From Fasciolopsis buskii (Eukaryota > Platyhelminthes > Trematoda > Plagiorchiida > Fasciolidae): 64,000 nt of DNA. The stretch's first letter is position 1. The number at the start of each line of letters is the position of its first letter. The stretch spans positions 1 to 64,000 of the forward strand of contig LUCM01006553.1 in assembly GCA_008360955.1 (NCBI GenBank), read 5' to 3'. This document shows, piece by piece, positions 1 through 9,376 of the stretch. The notes below the pieces were generated by a model. The model ran no database searches. It was not told the origin of the DNA and worked only from the letters and a program-made list of their open reading frames with translations. The translations under genes and the position numbers were made by a program.

Positions 1-290
1 TTCCAAACATTATCGAAGCTACTACCTTAGTAACTATCGGAAATTAAACTAAAACCCACGATGATGTTATTGTCACTTCGTTGTGACCTTCATCACATTG
101 GTACGTGCGTCAATCAATTCCCAAAAGAGATAACGAATGTGCTCCTTGTTCTTAATATGGCGCAAAGAGAATGATAAGGGAATTCATGAGAGCTTCACCA
201 CCCAGTTTGATAAGTACTGGAGGAGTCGGCCAAGAAAGGGCTTACTCTCCTCTATTCAGAAGCCGATATTGGACAACGAAACGTCGCGAG
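1..290 (-). mobile_element. RTE-type LINE, second reverse-transcriptase fragment
   Basis: Read on the minus strand, this stretch repeats the part of the RTE reverse transcriptase already present at about 553-720, at an offset of roughly 547 bases. Translations in mixed frames contain a KLGGEALMNSL-like segment, which corresponds to the FKFGG...V.SLTDL part of fluke RTE reverse transcriptases. It then runs towards the NHRG...PV.SKLLAS segment and off the left edge. Stops and frameshifts show that it is dead. It may be a separate tandem insertion or an old internal duplication of the neighbouring copy. The long plus-strand frame at 137-706 is antisense to this LINE and is not a gene. Confidence 0.6.
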
Positions 291-2250
291 TATCGGGGTT
301 GTTCTCATTGGGGACACTATGGGTAGGCATAAGGCAAACAGATTCGTTTGGAGACAGAGAGAACAGGCCGATCCGCGGAGTCGAAAGCACCTTTCAAGTC
401 GAGATAGTCTACGATCGTAGGGCGGCGGTGTGTTTGGCGCGTTTCGAGTGTTTCGCGAAAAGTGAATATCTGTTTAAATGGCAACTCTACCTGGGACTAA
501 AATCCGGCCTGCTGTTCGCGGATATTACTCCCACGAATCGCTGTCAGACGGCGCGACATTATCGAAGCTGCTACCTGAGTAACTCTGGGAATTGGACTAG
601 TCCCACGATGTTTGCTGCAGTCACTCAGTGTGCTCTCTTTTGGATGAGTACAATCAGTGACTCACCCCACGATAACGAAATACGCTGCTCGTTCCAAAAA
701 TCATGAGGCAAGGAGGTATGGAATTTCACTAAATCTCCACCGAAATTGAAAAGAATTGCGGAGGTTCGTCGGGACAGGCTTCTTTTCCCTGTAAAGATGC
801 CGAATATTCGACTGCATTTCCACTTTCGTTGGGGGATCAAGGTTGACATTCTTCCCAAGGATTTTGCAAGCTGCAGACGTCGGACTAAATACGTAAGCGT
901 GTGGCCAGCTAAACTCGGTCCTTTAAGTGCTCAGCTCAACGGTCCAGTCTTTGCTTTCTGCCATGGATGAGCTCTCCATTCTATCGCACGCGATTTCACT
1001 ACCGGAGTTCGCCGCCCACTGCGTCGCGTATAAGCTTAAAACAGTTCTCGGGACTGTTGCCTGAAGCGGCGCTTTTCCCCATGGCTTTTCGGCTACCTTA
1101 ACCCACCAGTTTTCACGACCATTCTTAAGGATTATCATCAACTGACGCTGCAACTGTCAACCTATCTTATTCAACTCCTTGCAGTTAGGGAGCTGGCATT
1201 TTTGCTCCATTAGACCCAGCGACCCTTGCGAGATCCATTGTCTTTGATGTACGCTAGATCTAGGGCCACAGCCGAAATCTGCTGCCGAATGCATCGTCTA
1301 CTTGGTTTGATCCCCCTTCTCGTCTACACTGAGGCGCGTTGAAGTTCCTAGTTCGTTGGATAGTTTGTGCTCATAGCTGTTGTGAACAACCGAATCAGTC
1401 AGACGTTCGACGGGAAATCGGGCCTAGGCTGCGGCAAAAATCGCATTAAAACTAACGCATGGTCCGATTCGACGTTGATGTTGGATCATATGATATACAG
1501 TCCTGGACAGAACGGCGCCAACGGTAGCTTACTGCGATTTGGTCGATCTGATTCAGAGTACCCGTCGAGTTAGAGCGCCGTGTCGCTGTGCGACGCTGTG
1601 TCGGAAGTTCGCACTAGACTGAATAAGTCAATGCATACATAGAATTGGAGGAGTCTTTTCCTGGTTATCTGTTCGCCAAGCGCGCAAAGCACACCACCCA
1701 CCTATACGGGCTTCTGATGCACTCAGTCTCCGACTTGATCATTGAAATCACTACCGCGACAGTGTCGGAGCCTTTGTCCGTCGGAAGAAGGGTGACAAAA
1801 TCATCATAAAACTCGCCTTTTTGAATGTCAGTGCTGCAGTCGGTTGAGGCGTATGCCGAGAGAACAAATAAACTGCACCAAATGCTCGTATCCTGCTGGA
1901 CGCCTGCAGTCTCACGACGCGCAAACGACTGGTAACCGGGATCCAGCTCAAAAGAGCTTTCAGCCTTCTCACATAAGACAACTACAGCGCATTGACCCAC
2001 AGCTTGAGATGCTTCGTCTCCTGAAGTGCGAAGATAATATCTTGACGAAACATTTGGCGCCACGTCAGTTTTGAAGTAACTCTACTCGAATCCTGAATCG
2101 TGTTTCCTCACACAGCAGACATTCAATCGAAAGTGAGTCCACTGTCAGAAGCCAAAACACGCCTGTTGATCAGCCTCCATTAAAGTGCGCACATTGAAGG
2201 AACCGAGATCCAGAGGCTGACGAGGCTTGAGGAAATGTGAGCTAACAGAC
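291..2250 (-). mobile_element. RTE-type LINE copy A: endonuclease plus start of reverse transcriptase, decayed
   Basis: On the minus strand, frameshifted translation follows the order of a fluke RTE polyprotein. The endonuclease start (LDLGSFNVRTLM) is near 2230. The APE endonuclease body (FVLSAYASTDCSTD, and WIPVTSRL in a second frame) lies at about 1665-2063. The end of the endonuclease (ESDHALVLMRF) is near 1430, the linker (NGRENWWVKVAEK) near 1110, and the start of the reverse transcriptase (VNLDPPTKVE, then FNFGGDLVKF and SWGESLIVLI) at about 625-860. The motif RRPTIVDYLDLKGAFDSAD, the first catalytic block of the polymerase, follows at about 380-450. Several stops and frameshifts rule out activity. 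The 3' polymerase half is missing. RTE elements copy by target-primed reverse transcription. Confidence 0.85.
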
Positions 2251-3090
2251 TGAAAACCACCTACTACCCCAAAACTGTTTTACTTGGGGGACCAATAAAA
2301 ACCCGGGGTTTTGCGACTATCGGCGTGTTATCATGAAAGATTGACTATGGATAAGCAGAAGGGGCAAAACACAATTGGGTTGGAGACAGAGAGACAGGGT
2401 GACAAAAGAGGGAACTTCTGAAGCAGCAGCATACTTTATCACTACCCACCATGCGGCTCATGCAATGGGCAGCCGCGGTCCTGATTATCCTGAGCGACGA
2501 CCGATGCAGTATGGAATTATTTGTAGGCGTGTCACTCATGCGGTTTGGTGGACGGGTACTGCTGGGGAGTCCAGCCGCTAAGCAGAGAACGATTTGGGTT
2601 CTCAACAAAGCATTGGTTCTAACAAGAACCTGGACCGCAAGGCAGCCGAGGTAGTTTTAGCTGAGATTGAAGCCCACCTACTTGGATCAATTATTCTTCC
2701 AATCGTTTTTCTGACTGAACTGCTAACTCAGAACAACCCTCGATTAGGAGGTCCAGGATACTACTTTATCAGGCCACGCTTTACTCACTGACTTTCCAGG
2801 CATGATTGGATCTTTGGCTTGAGATAAGCCATCCTGTATAACTCGTTGGGCCATGGAGGCACGCGAGCCGTCAGACCATGGCGATGTGTAGTCTGGTTGT
2901 GGCAGTGATCGTGTGGACGATAGAGTTGGTGTAGGTTCTGCGTACGAAGGTGGGACCAGCCGTTGCTTTTCTCGACCAACACACGTGCAGTTTAGTACCT
3001 CGTAGGGTTCCAAGTTCAAGTTAAATGAGAACTGTGAATGTCTCTTGATACAGTATTCTTGATGCAGAAAAATGATTTGTGACAAATCCT
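2251..3090 (-). mobile_element. 5' module of RTE LINE copy A
   Basis: This stretch lies just upstream of the endonuclease of copy A. About 430 bases of it (roughly 2440-2880) are clearly similar to the matching stretch upstream of copy B (roughly 13370-13870), in the same position and orientation relative to the endonuclease. The shared order therefore belongs to the element and is not a separate insertion. A frame on the element strand (2345-2608) shares the pattern RSS.RIIRTA with a frame in copy B (13713-14096). It could be a 5' UTR or a degenerate first ORF. I see no recognisable domain. Confidence 0.6.
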
Positions 3091-3790
3091 GGAAACCTCA
3101 GTTCATGCGGTGTCTGCTATAATAAATGTTACCCGTATACACATAATGTATAGTGCGTTCTGTAGATCCATAAACAAGATGGTAATTCATGGCATATTTC
3201 GGAATTGCAAAACAGTACGCAGCTGTGTCCATGGCGAATTTTCCAAAGGTATGCGGGCTCGCAAGACATGAACAGACACTCGGAGTCAGTCAAACCCGCA
3301 CTTAATGTAACTGCGAAACAAGTTCATTGGTGCGAAGAATGCCAAGAGTTGATGACCAAAGTCTCCGTAACATTGCTAGAGAATAATAGAATAGCCACTA
3401 AAGGCAAGTCTGAGATTTGTCCCAGGGTAGTGAACTCTGGAAAAAAATTATTCGAACAGGCACTGAGTTTAGTACGTCTTACTTGCGCCTCAAGATCAAC
3501 CGGCTCACTATACACCGCTTTTTGAGTCAGGGAATGGTTGGTAGATGGGTTAGTGATTGGTCAATGGCCTTGCGGAAGAGTATGGAAGCCCTAACCAATG
3601 AGGCGTCCCTAGTAGACCTGGTTAAACTGCCAATTTGGACTTCACGAGGTCCACCAAGGTGATGGTTGAAGACTAGACAATAGGATTGAGCGCCTTAGTC
3701 TATGGCCTTCATAGGTTTCAAATATATCTGTCTGTCCACAGTTCCATTAATTTATGGTCTTACAACTGTTCTCTAACTATTATTTTGTAG
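3091..3790. other. Unassigned sequence upstream of the plus-strand gene
   Basis: Frames at 3205-3525 and 3417-3662 on the plus strand have no recognisable domain and no convincing splice sites joining them to the next exon. They are probably old repeat sequence or intron. A pyrimidine-rich tract at about 3720-3790 leads into the acceptor of the first supported exon. Confidence 0.4.
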
Positions 3791-3848
3791 TGTGAGGGGG
3801 CAGTTAAAGTCATTGCGCATTTGCGCAAGATTAATGGTTCTACAAGCG
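3791..3848 (+). CDS. Uncharacterised gene, internal exon 1 of the visible part
   Basis: This is a 58-base exon between the acceptor TATTTTGTAG and the donor GCG|GTAAGG. Read from phase 0 it encodes CEGAVKVIAHLRKINGSTS and ends in phase 1. That phase fits the next exon if the acceptor at 3930 is used. It is the weakest exon of the chain, because it is short and the next intron (82 bases) has a competing acceptor at 3916 that would break the frame. Exons further upstream probably lie beyond the LINE at the left edge. No domain is recognised. Confidence 0.45.
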
Positions 3849-3930
3849 GTAAGGTATCCACATGCCATTCAGTACGATGTCTTTATACCATATTTCCCCT
3901 CGCGCTATTTTTCCAGTGGGAACCCTACAG

Positions 3931-4110
3931 GTTCAACCGCCAGCCATTGCAGTTCGTCGCCTTCGCCACCAGCCGCGGAATGTTATCGCATCCATATACC
4001 ATTCGGTCGAGTTCAGGGTGCCAGTACGCGACGTGGTAAAGGCGTAACGTTGTCCGATATTTTAGACAATTCAAGAGAGGTTATCTTGCATCGCATGGCA
4101 AAATCACCCA
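3931..4110 (+). CDS. Uncharacterised gene, exon 2
   Basis: The acceptor is CCCTACAG at 3930 (alternative TTTTTCCAG at 3916) and the donor is CCCA|GTGAGT. After a low-complexity stretch of Ser and Pro, the translation continues ECYRIHIPFGRV and then GKGVTLSDILDNSREVILHR. That reads like a strand-turn-strand followed by a helix. It loosely resembles ubiquitin-fold Ras-binding domains, but I cannot support that assignment. The exon enters and leaves in phase 1, matching both neighbours. Confidence 0.6.
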
Positions 4111-5080
4111 GTGAGTTCGGCTATTCCATAATCCCCAGGGTTTTTTTTAGCTCATTTTAGCTTTTTTTGTCGTATTTCTTAGCTGTCTCCTGTCGTTATT
4201 GTAAACTGTTTGAATAAGCAGATCACTTTGCGTCTGGAACAAAACGGTTAATTAGTTAACAAAGTAGATCGCACACATGTGGCGCAAACTCCAATTTAAA
4301 CAGCTCAAGAAAACAAATAGTACACGATTGTATCATTCATAAAAAACTGGTCTCCCTGACAATTTGATTCCTATTTGTGTTCGTAAACATACGCATTTAT
4401 TATGGTCTATGGGAAAAGGGATTCTAAATATCACATCATTACCTCTACTATTGTTTTCTCCACATCCTCTGAATAACTCTATCACTTTGCAGAAACATCA
4501 CGTTTATTGGCTAGTTTTAGCTCGTTTACACAGCCGAGACAACGTGATAAATGTCACAGGATGTTTAGCAATGTAGGTCAGCCTGATTAAATACAGTAGC
4601 TGCAGTTTTATGTAGCGAATTCGAATCGATAACCTTCCGCTTACCGGGGAAGCAACCGCACGATTGAGCTACCATGGACACGGGTGTCAAACGTAAATTA
4701 CACAAACGTTGCGCAGCCATCACTCCAATGACAACCATGGGCACAGTCGATCTCGTGTACTATGATAACTAGGTGTAGGTATCAGGGTTTCTACATTTCT
4801 GCGAAATTCATGTTGTTAGGATGAATGAAGTTGGTGAAATTGGTTGGCACCATCGGTACCAAACTGTATGCCTAAATTACAACCAAAGCGGGGAACTAGG
4901 CAAAAGGCTCCCAGTTTCAAATGCCCTCTGTATGATTCCAAAAGTTTACCGTCTAGTTCGTTTGTCAGGTACGAAGTGAAGGAGTTAGATAGTGAATTAG
5001 TCAGATGTACAGCATCAGCCTCTGTTTCTCTCTCTCCCTCGAAACTCCCATACACATTCAACTTAAACTTGTCATCGCAG
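4111..5080 (+). other. Intron of the plus-strand gene with a tRNA-like relic
   Basis: This intron of about 970 bases is AT-rich. It holds a degenerate tRNA-like segment near 4605-4690 (minus strand) and ends in a pyrimidine-rich tract and the acceptor GTCATCGCAG. I see nothing else in it. Confidence 0.5.
4604..4690 (-). repeat. tRNA-like sequence, probably a SINE head
   Basis: On the minus strand the order TAGCTCAATCGTGCGG (A-box-like), GCTTCCCCGGTAAGC (anticodon-arm-like, loop CCCCGGT) and GATTCGAATTC (B-box-like) resembles a tRNA gene. The T-arm has a mismatch and no clean acceptor stem is visible. This points to a tRNA-derived SINE or a tRNA relic rather than a working tRNA. Confidence 0.35.
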
Positions 5081-5348
5081 ACACTCGATTCCCAGACGTG
5101 TCTGATCCCACTCTGTCTGAAACAAAACGCCAGGAGATACTGGATATTGCTGATCATCTGGGAGTGACCTGTCTCGTAGTTGAATTTCTTCGTCAACGAC
5201 GCCAAAAGCCAGTACGATTGCGTTCCTTTCTGGGTAATCCCGTTTCAAACAACAGTCCGGATGATCTGAGTCTGGGTGCAAACGGTGGTGTGGATACGAC
5301 CGATCTGTCCGGTCTTGGCTTGCAGTATTGTCACGCACGATTGTGCAG
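5081..5348 (+). CDS. Uncharacterised gene, exon 3
   Basis: The acceptor is GTCATCGCAG and the donor is GTGCAG|GTTAGT. The exon enters in phase 1 and leaves in phase 2. It encodes about 88 residues: an amphipathic helical start (LSETKRQEILDIADHLGV, then VVEFLRQRRQKPVRLRSFLG), a polar loop rich in Asn, Ser, Asp and Gly, and CHARLC at the end. The pattern suggests an alpha-helical cytosolic protein. No family is recognised. Chance open reading is unlikely because the frame, phases and splice signals all agree with four downstream exons. Confidence 0.7.
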
Positions 5349-7497
5349 GTTAGTAACCTTCTTGCTTTACTTAGACCATTATTGCTTGGCAAATAATTTG
5401 TTAGAAATTTTAAAACAGAGCGACCACCGAAATTCGAGGGAGCTGTTAACAGTAATACTGGCCCAATAGATATGCTATGACTTAAGAAGCTTATATCCTT
5501 TGTCTCGAGAAAATGAAGAGCCTTCGATGACACCGGCAGCTGCTTACCGAATGACCTTTAGTTTGTGTCTGATTGGTTGATGTCCCACCCACTATTGGAC
5601 ATGTTCAGTCGCAATTGTCGCTCAGTTCGACCAAAGTCGGTGGTCATGCACCCACGCGTTAACATGTATGTGTAACGGTTGTTTAACAGCATCGACGAAC
5701 ATGCGTCTGCAGGCATGGGTTAGAATAACTTCAGCGGCATTGTCTAATTGTTTGATTGCTGACTTCAGCAAGAAAAACCTGCGTTTTGGGATTGACACTG
5801 GACTTTTTTTGGTATGCTTTCGGCGGAATATTTTTTGTAAATTCTTATGGGTATCCATTGAACTGGGACACTGTTCGGCAGTGCAGTTCTTTTTTTCAGG
5901 TTTGCATAGTTTGCGGCCCTTGCTATCTATAGCTCTTACCAATCCATTTGTCATCCTTAGAGGAGCAACGCTCACGAAACGTAGGAACTGCCTCGATCAT
6001 TTGATCTTATGGTAAATGAATCCGCTCATATTGCGTCCTGGTGTCTTGTTCTTGTTGGATCCGGAAATGGGAAGTCGTTATCACATTCGAGCTCCATGGA
6101 GAGTTGTGTTTTGATGAACCGTATTGAAATGGGGAGGAAGTTGGTTGAATCTTGCTAAGATTTGCTGATAACAAGGGTATCATCGGTGTATCTTTTGTGG
6201 AATCACGTCTCACTGATAGTATCTTTCACATCATTATCAATGCCTGTCATGAAAATGTTGCTCACGATGAGCCCTATTGGGTTAATGCAGTAACACATCT
6301 GTGAACAACGACATCACATCCATAGTGGGTGTCTGTCCCGGATCCTCACGGAGTCCGAGCATCAGCCAACCCTCAAATATCCTTCGCGCTATGACATGTC
6401 AATTCACTAGTGACCGGTTCTAATGTTTTGACCAACCACTTGGCTGAGTTGTGCTGAAGGATTTGATTGTTGATAAAATGGGTCTTGGAGACAAGTAGGT
6501 TTTGTTTAACTCGTGTAGACCATGGGGCTGGATCATCTGGCTCCCACGTGGTTTGAATTGTTTTGCTGTGGATTCGTCATTAAGTCCACTGTGCAGTAGC
6601 AGTTTTGGATCTTTTGAGACGGTTTTTTGTTGCTTTCCCAAGTTGTTCTTCCTGCTGCAAGTTTGAAATCTTGTTCACTCACATAGGATATCCTCCATTT
6701 CTGTTTTGTAGTCAATCTGGAAATAGCGTATTTTCTATCCTTCATCATCGTTCAGCGTTAAACAGCAAGGCAATCCTCACTAACCGCTGCTGTCTCCCAA
6801 GAGTTATAGGTTTCTATAAGTAGAGTGAATATCCAAGGGGAACAGGGAGTGGACCTACACAGGCGGGGAAAAACAAGATACTGCTGCAGTCAACACACGA
6901 AAAACAGTCTAACTGTACAAACGCACGTGTTTTCAATCAATTTGATTCGATAGACAATGACAGTACGATCGCCACTGTTCACGGTTCACTGCCATATCCT
7001 TCGGTATCTCCAGCCAGCAAGTCGACGAGTCTTTCGGACCCCAACCACGAAGGCGTGAGACATTCTCTATCCTTGCAAATGCGTCCTACACATATATCAA
7101 CTTTTCCTTGCGTAATGGAACCTTCATTCTGGTACTTGTCCTCGTGTTCCGTTATTTCCCAACTGAGCTGGAACGACGGACCGCTACAGTGCACAGGCGT
7201 ACTGAAATTATTCACGTTTACAGGAGTAGGATAACCAACGTTTATGATAGGTCAAATATTGATATTTGTGGAAAATGGACCTATCAACTGTCTCCTCCAA
7301 TAGCACTGAGCGTTTTTTGTCCAATAAATGACTGTAGTAAAAACTGACTACTTTTATTACGACTAATGTTCTGAATCTCTACTCGTGACCATGATTGGTC
7401 CACCGCCTACTGTTTTGTGACCCCTTTCCCGAGTACGCATCCTAATTGTTCTGTTCTCTACCAATACTCCCTTCATCACCACCGCCGATACGAACAG
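5349..7497 (+). other. Intron of the plus-strand gene carrying an antisense PLE fragment
   Basis: This intron of about 2.1 kb carries the PLE fragment at 6000-6750 in antisense orientation. The flanks hold no supported coding sequence. The frames at 5622-6015 and 7108-7347 have no splice or domain support. Confidence 0.55.
6000..6750 (-). mobile_element. Penelope-like element, reverse-transcriptase fragment
   Basis: On the minus strand, frameshifted translation follows the order of PLE reverse transcriptases. GLHELNKTYLSPRPILSTIKS (about 6465-6530) corresponds to the GLPKIHK..LRPI.S block. Then come MDVMSLFTD, and PIGLIVSNIFMTGI at about 6250-6285. YTDDTLVIS (about 6166-6193) is the catalytic Y-x-D-D block. 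F.QLPPHFNTVH and the LPFLD-like region follow at 6050-6140. Stops in every frame show it is inactive. PLEs normally also carry a GIY-YIG endonuclease, and none is visible here. Confidence 0.75.
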
Positions 7498-7662
7498 CCT
7501 TGAACGGCGAGCACTGCAGTCGGGCCTAGTTTCGTCAGATTCGTTGAGTTCAGAACAGATAAATTTGTGCGATCTATGCGACCGTATTGATCACATGGAT
7601 TCGGCCTTTTGGGCTATCGCTGAACAGTCTCAGGAACTGGATCTGCTGAAATTCCTCACCGG
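7498..7662 (+). CDS. Uncharacterised gene, exon 4
   Basis: The acceptor is CGAACAG and the donor is ACCGG|GTGGGT. The exon enters in phase 2 (AG+C gives Ser) and leaves in phase 2. It encodes LERRALQSGLVSS, then NLCDLCDRIDHMDSAFWAI and QELDLLKFLTG. It is strongly helical with several Cys and Trp residues and no zinc-ribbon spacing. It continues directly into exon 5 as KFLTG-RLFDYFPFFLCL. Confidence 0.7.
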
Positions 7663-8233
7663 GTGGGTTATTTTTTTCATCGCAGAGATACTATTGTTAT
7701 TTTCTATTTTTTTGCTTCTCTGAAAGGATTAGATGTTGCAGTTTTCAGTATGTCAGCTGGAGTCTGAAGAGACCTGGCGTCTTTGACATTCCTCTTGAAA
7801 CACTGATAGTGATCGTTTGAAGAACGCCGCTCAAGACGATATATGCATTTCTGATATGTTGTCTCCGTCAAATTCCTGATTAAAACCGGTATGTCTAAGA
7901 CAGTCGTGCGAATGACGTTTGATTTCACTTAGAGAGACTGCAGTGCCGTCGCGGTTGCAAACATCGTGAAGACTGTGGGTGTTTAGGTCTTTGTTTCTTC
8001 TGTCGTACTGCTCGAATTCGGTGCGTAAACCACACCGACAACGCTGAAGTTAGCGTTGCTTCATTAGCTTTCAGAGTTCAACCTTAAAAATATATTTGTG
8101 GTCAAAACAGAGGAACGGGTTGAAATGCTTTAGTTACGCCTGAGAACAAAACCGGTGCACGCTGTTCCGCGTGGGGTTCTTGCATTCGAAACCTTTCTAC
8201 TTCAGTATGCTTCTTCAACTTCCTATTTTGCAG
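7663..8233 (+). other. Intron of the plus-strand gene
   Basis: The intron is 571 bases long and ends in the acceptor CCTATTTTGCAG. I see no other structure in it. Confidence 0.55.
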
Positions 8234-8283
8234 TCGCTTGTTTGACTATTTCCCGTTCTTTCTCTGTTTGGACAGATGGCGCT
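8234..8283 (+). CDS. Uncharacterised gene, exon 5 (50 bases)
   Basis: This is a short exon with a good acceptor (TCCTATTTTGCAG) and donor (GCGCT|GTAAGA). It enters in phase 2 and leaves in phase 1, encoding RLFDYFPFFLCLDRWR, a hydrophobic helix ending in basic residues. Its phases fit both neighbours exactly, which is the main evidence for an exon this short. Confidence 0.65.
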
Positions 8284-8949
8284 GTAAGATGGCAACCACA
8301 ACCAGATCACATTAGTGCATGGTTGATGGTTGTCCGCACTGAAGTAAACTGAACACTCTTCTGCGATCAGGTACTGTTTGGATATTGGATCTGAATGATC
8401 AGCTTATGGTATCCTTAACCACGGAACTGGCTCGAGTGGGCTTACCTAAATTCGTGGCTTGTGATCCACGAGGTTATTAAAGATGTTGGTTGATATGGCT
8501 AGGTTTCACAGTCAGTGACCTAATTACATTCGTATTCTTTCTTTACCATCATGGATTTTTTTTACCTGTTGCTTTCAGTTTGCTCGTCCTCTTTGCTGTT
8601 GTTCAATTTGTTCACCTTTTAGCTGGTGAATAGTTGAGTCGAGTAAAACTGTGATGCATGCCTGAAACATGGTCCATTGAAAATGGCATACATCGCATCA
8701 TTTAGTTTTCCTAGCATTCAGTTTTATTTCAGTTGTACAGCGGTTAGTCTTACACCAATACATTCTTGCTTCAATTGTTATCTCATAGAATCGCATTATG
8801 GGTGAAAAAAATCGTAAGGTCGTGAGTCAAGACAACTGTGGAAAAGTCAATGTAACTTCTCCACTTGGTTTCTCTCTGTTGGCCGCTGCTTCTTTCCTGA
8901 AAACTGATGTGCTCTGTTATTTCGCTAATAAAGATAATGAAAACAAAAG
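8284..8949 (+). other. Intron of the plus-strand gene
   Basis: The intron is 666 bases long. A second acceptor-like site after a T-rich tract lies near 8578, but the frame after it stops quickly. Nothing else is seen. Confidence 0.5.
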
Positions 8950-9008
8950 ATTTCAAATGCCCAGAGTCTGCAACCGTCGAGTTGGTGAACCTCGTAGACT
9001 CCAACCCG
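8950..9008 (+). CDS. Uncharacterised gene, exon 6 (59 bases)
   Basis: The acceptor is AAACAAAAG, which lacks a strong pyrimidine tract, and the donor is ACCCG|GTAGTT. The exon enters in phase 1 and leaves in phase 0. It encodes FKCPESATVELVNLVDSNP. Without splicing, the frame ends after two more codons, so the donor must be used. The weak acceptor lowers confidence, but the phases fit. Confidence 0.55.
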
Positions 9009-9184
9009 GTAGTTTAACCAGATCTACTTGAGGCAATTCATTGGTTAGAATTTCCATACTCCTATATCGGTCATTGACTAACTACCCCAAGGTCTCTTCT
9101 AGCCACTGCCCACCTAAGAATACCGCGTATACCAACGAATTTGAGGTACATTCATTCTTAATGTATTTCATACTTAAATTTCAG

Positions 9185-9376
9185 TGTCTTTTTGAACGGC
9201 AGCTTTGTGACCCAATGCTGTCCTTCTTACCCCAAATGTCTAAGACTATTCTCTTATCATATTCGGAATTACGAAGACACGGCTGTCTAAACACCCACAG
9301 TCTTCGGATAGTTTCTGCCTACAATACCTATGTTTTGGAACCGTGTAGCAGCACCAGTCCTACTCCTACAGTGTGA
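9185..9376 (+). CDS. Uncharacterised gene, last exon
   Basis: The acceptor is AAATTTCAG at 9184 and the reading frame (phase 0) runs to a TGA at 9374-9376. It encodes 63 residues: CLFERQLCDPMLSFLPQMSK, then LLSYSELRRHGCL, and a Ser/Thr/Pro-rich C-terminus. Exons 3 to 7 together give roughly 240 residues of helical sequence. The visible protein has no signal peptide or clear transmembrane segment. It is probably intracellular, function unknown. No AATAAA is seen in the first 200 bases downstream. Confidence 0.65.
   Translation, partial: CLFERQLCDPMLSFLPQMSKTILLSYSELRRHGCLNTHSLRIVSAYNTYVLEPCSSTSPTPTV

Noticed and set aside
137..706. A 189-codon plus-strand open frame, the longest at the left edge
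   Set aside because: It lies antisense to clear RTE reverse-transcriptase sequence, and its translation has no domain of its own.
3205..3662. Two plus-strand frames that might be upstream exons of the unknown gene
   Set aside because: No acceptor and donor pair joins them in phase to 3791, and the translations show no domain.
4604..4690. A functional tRNA gene
   Set aside because: The T-arm is mismatched and no clean acceptor stem is visible, so it is listed only as a tRNA-like repeat.
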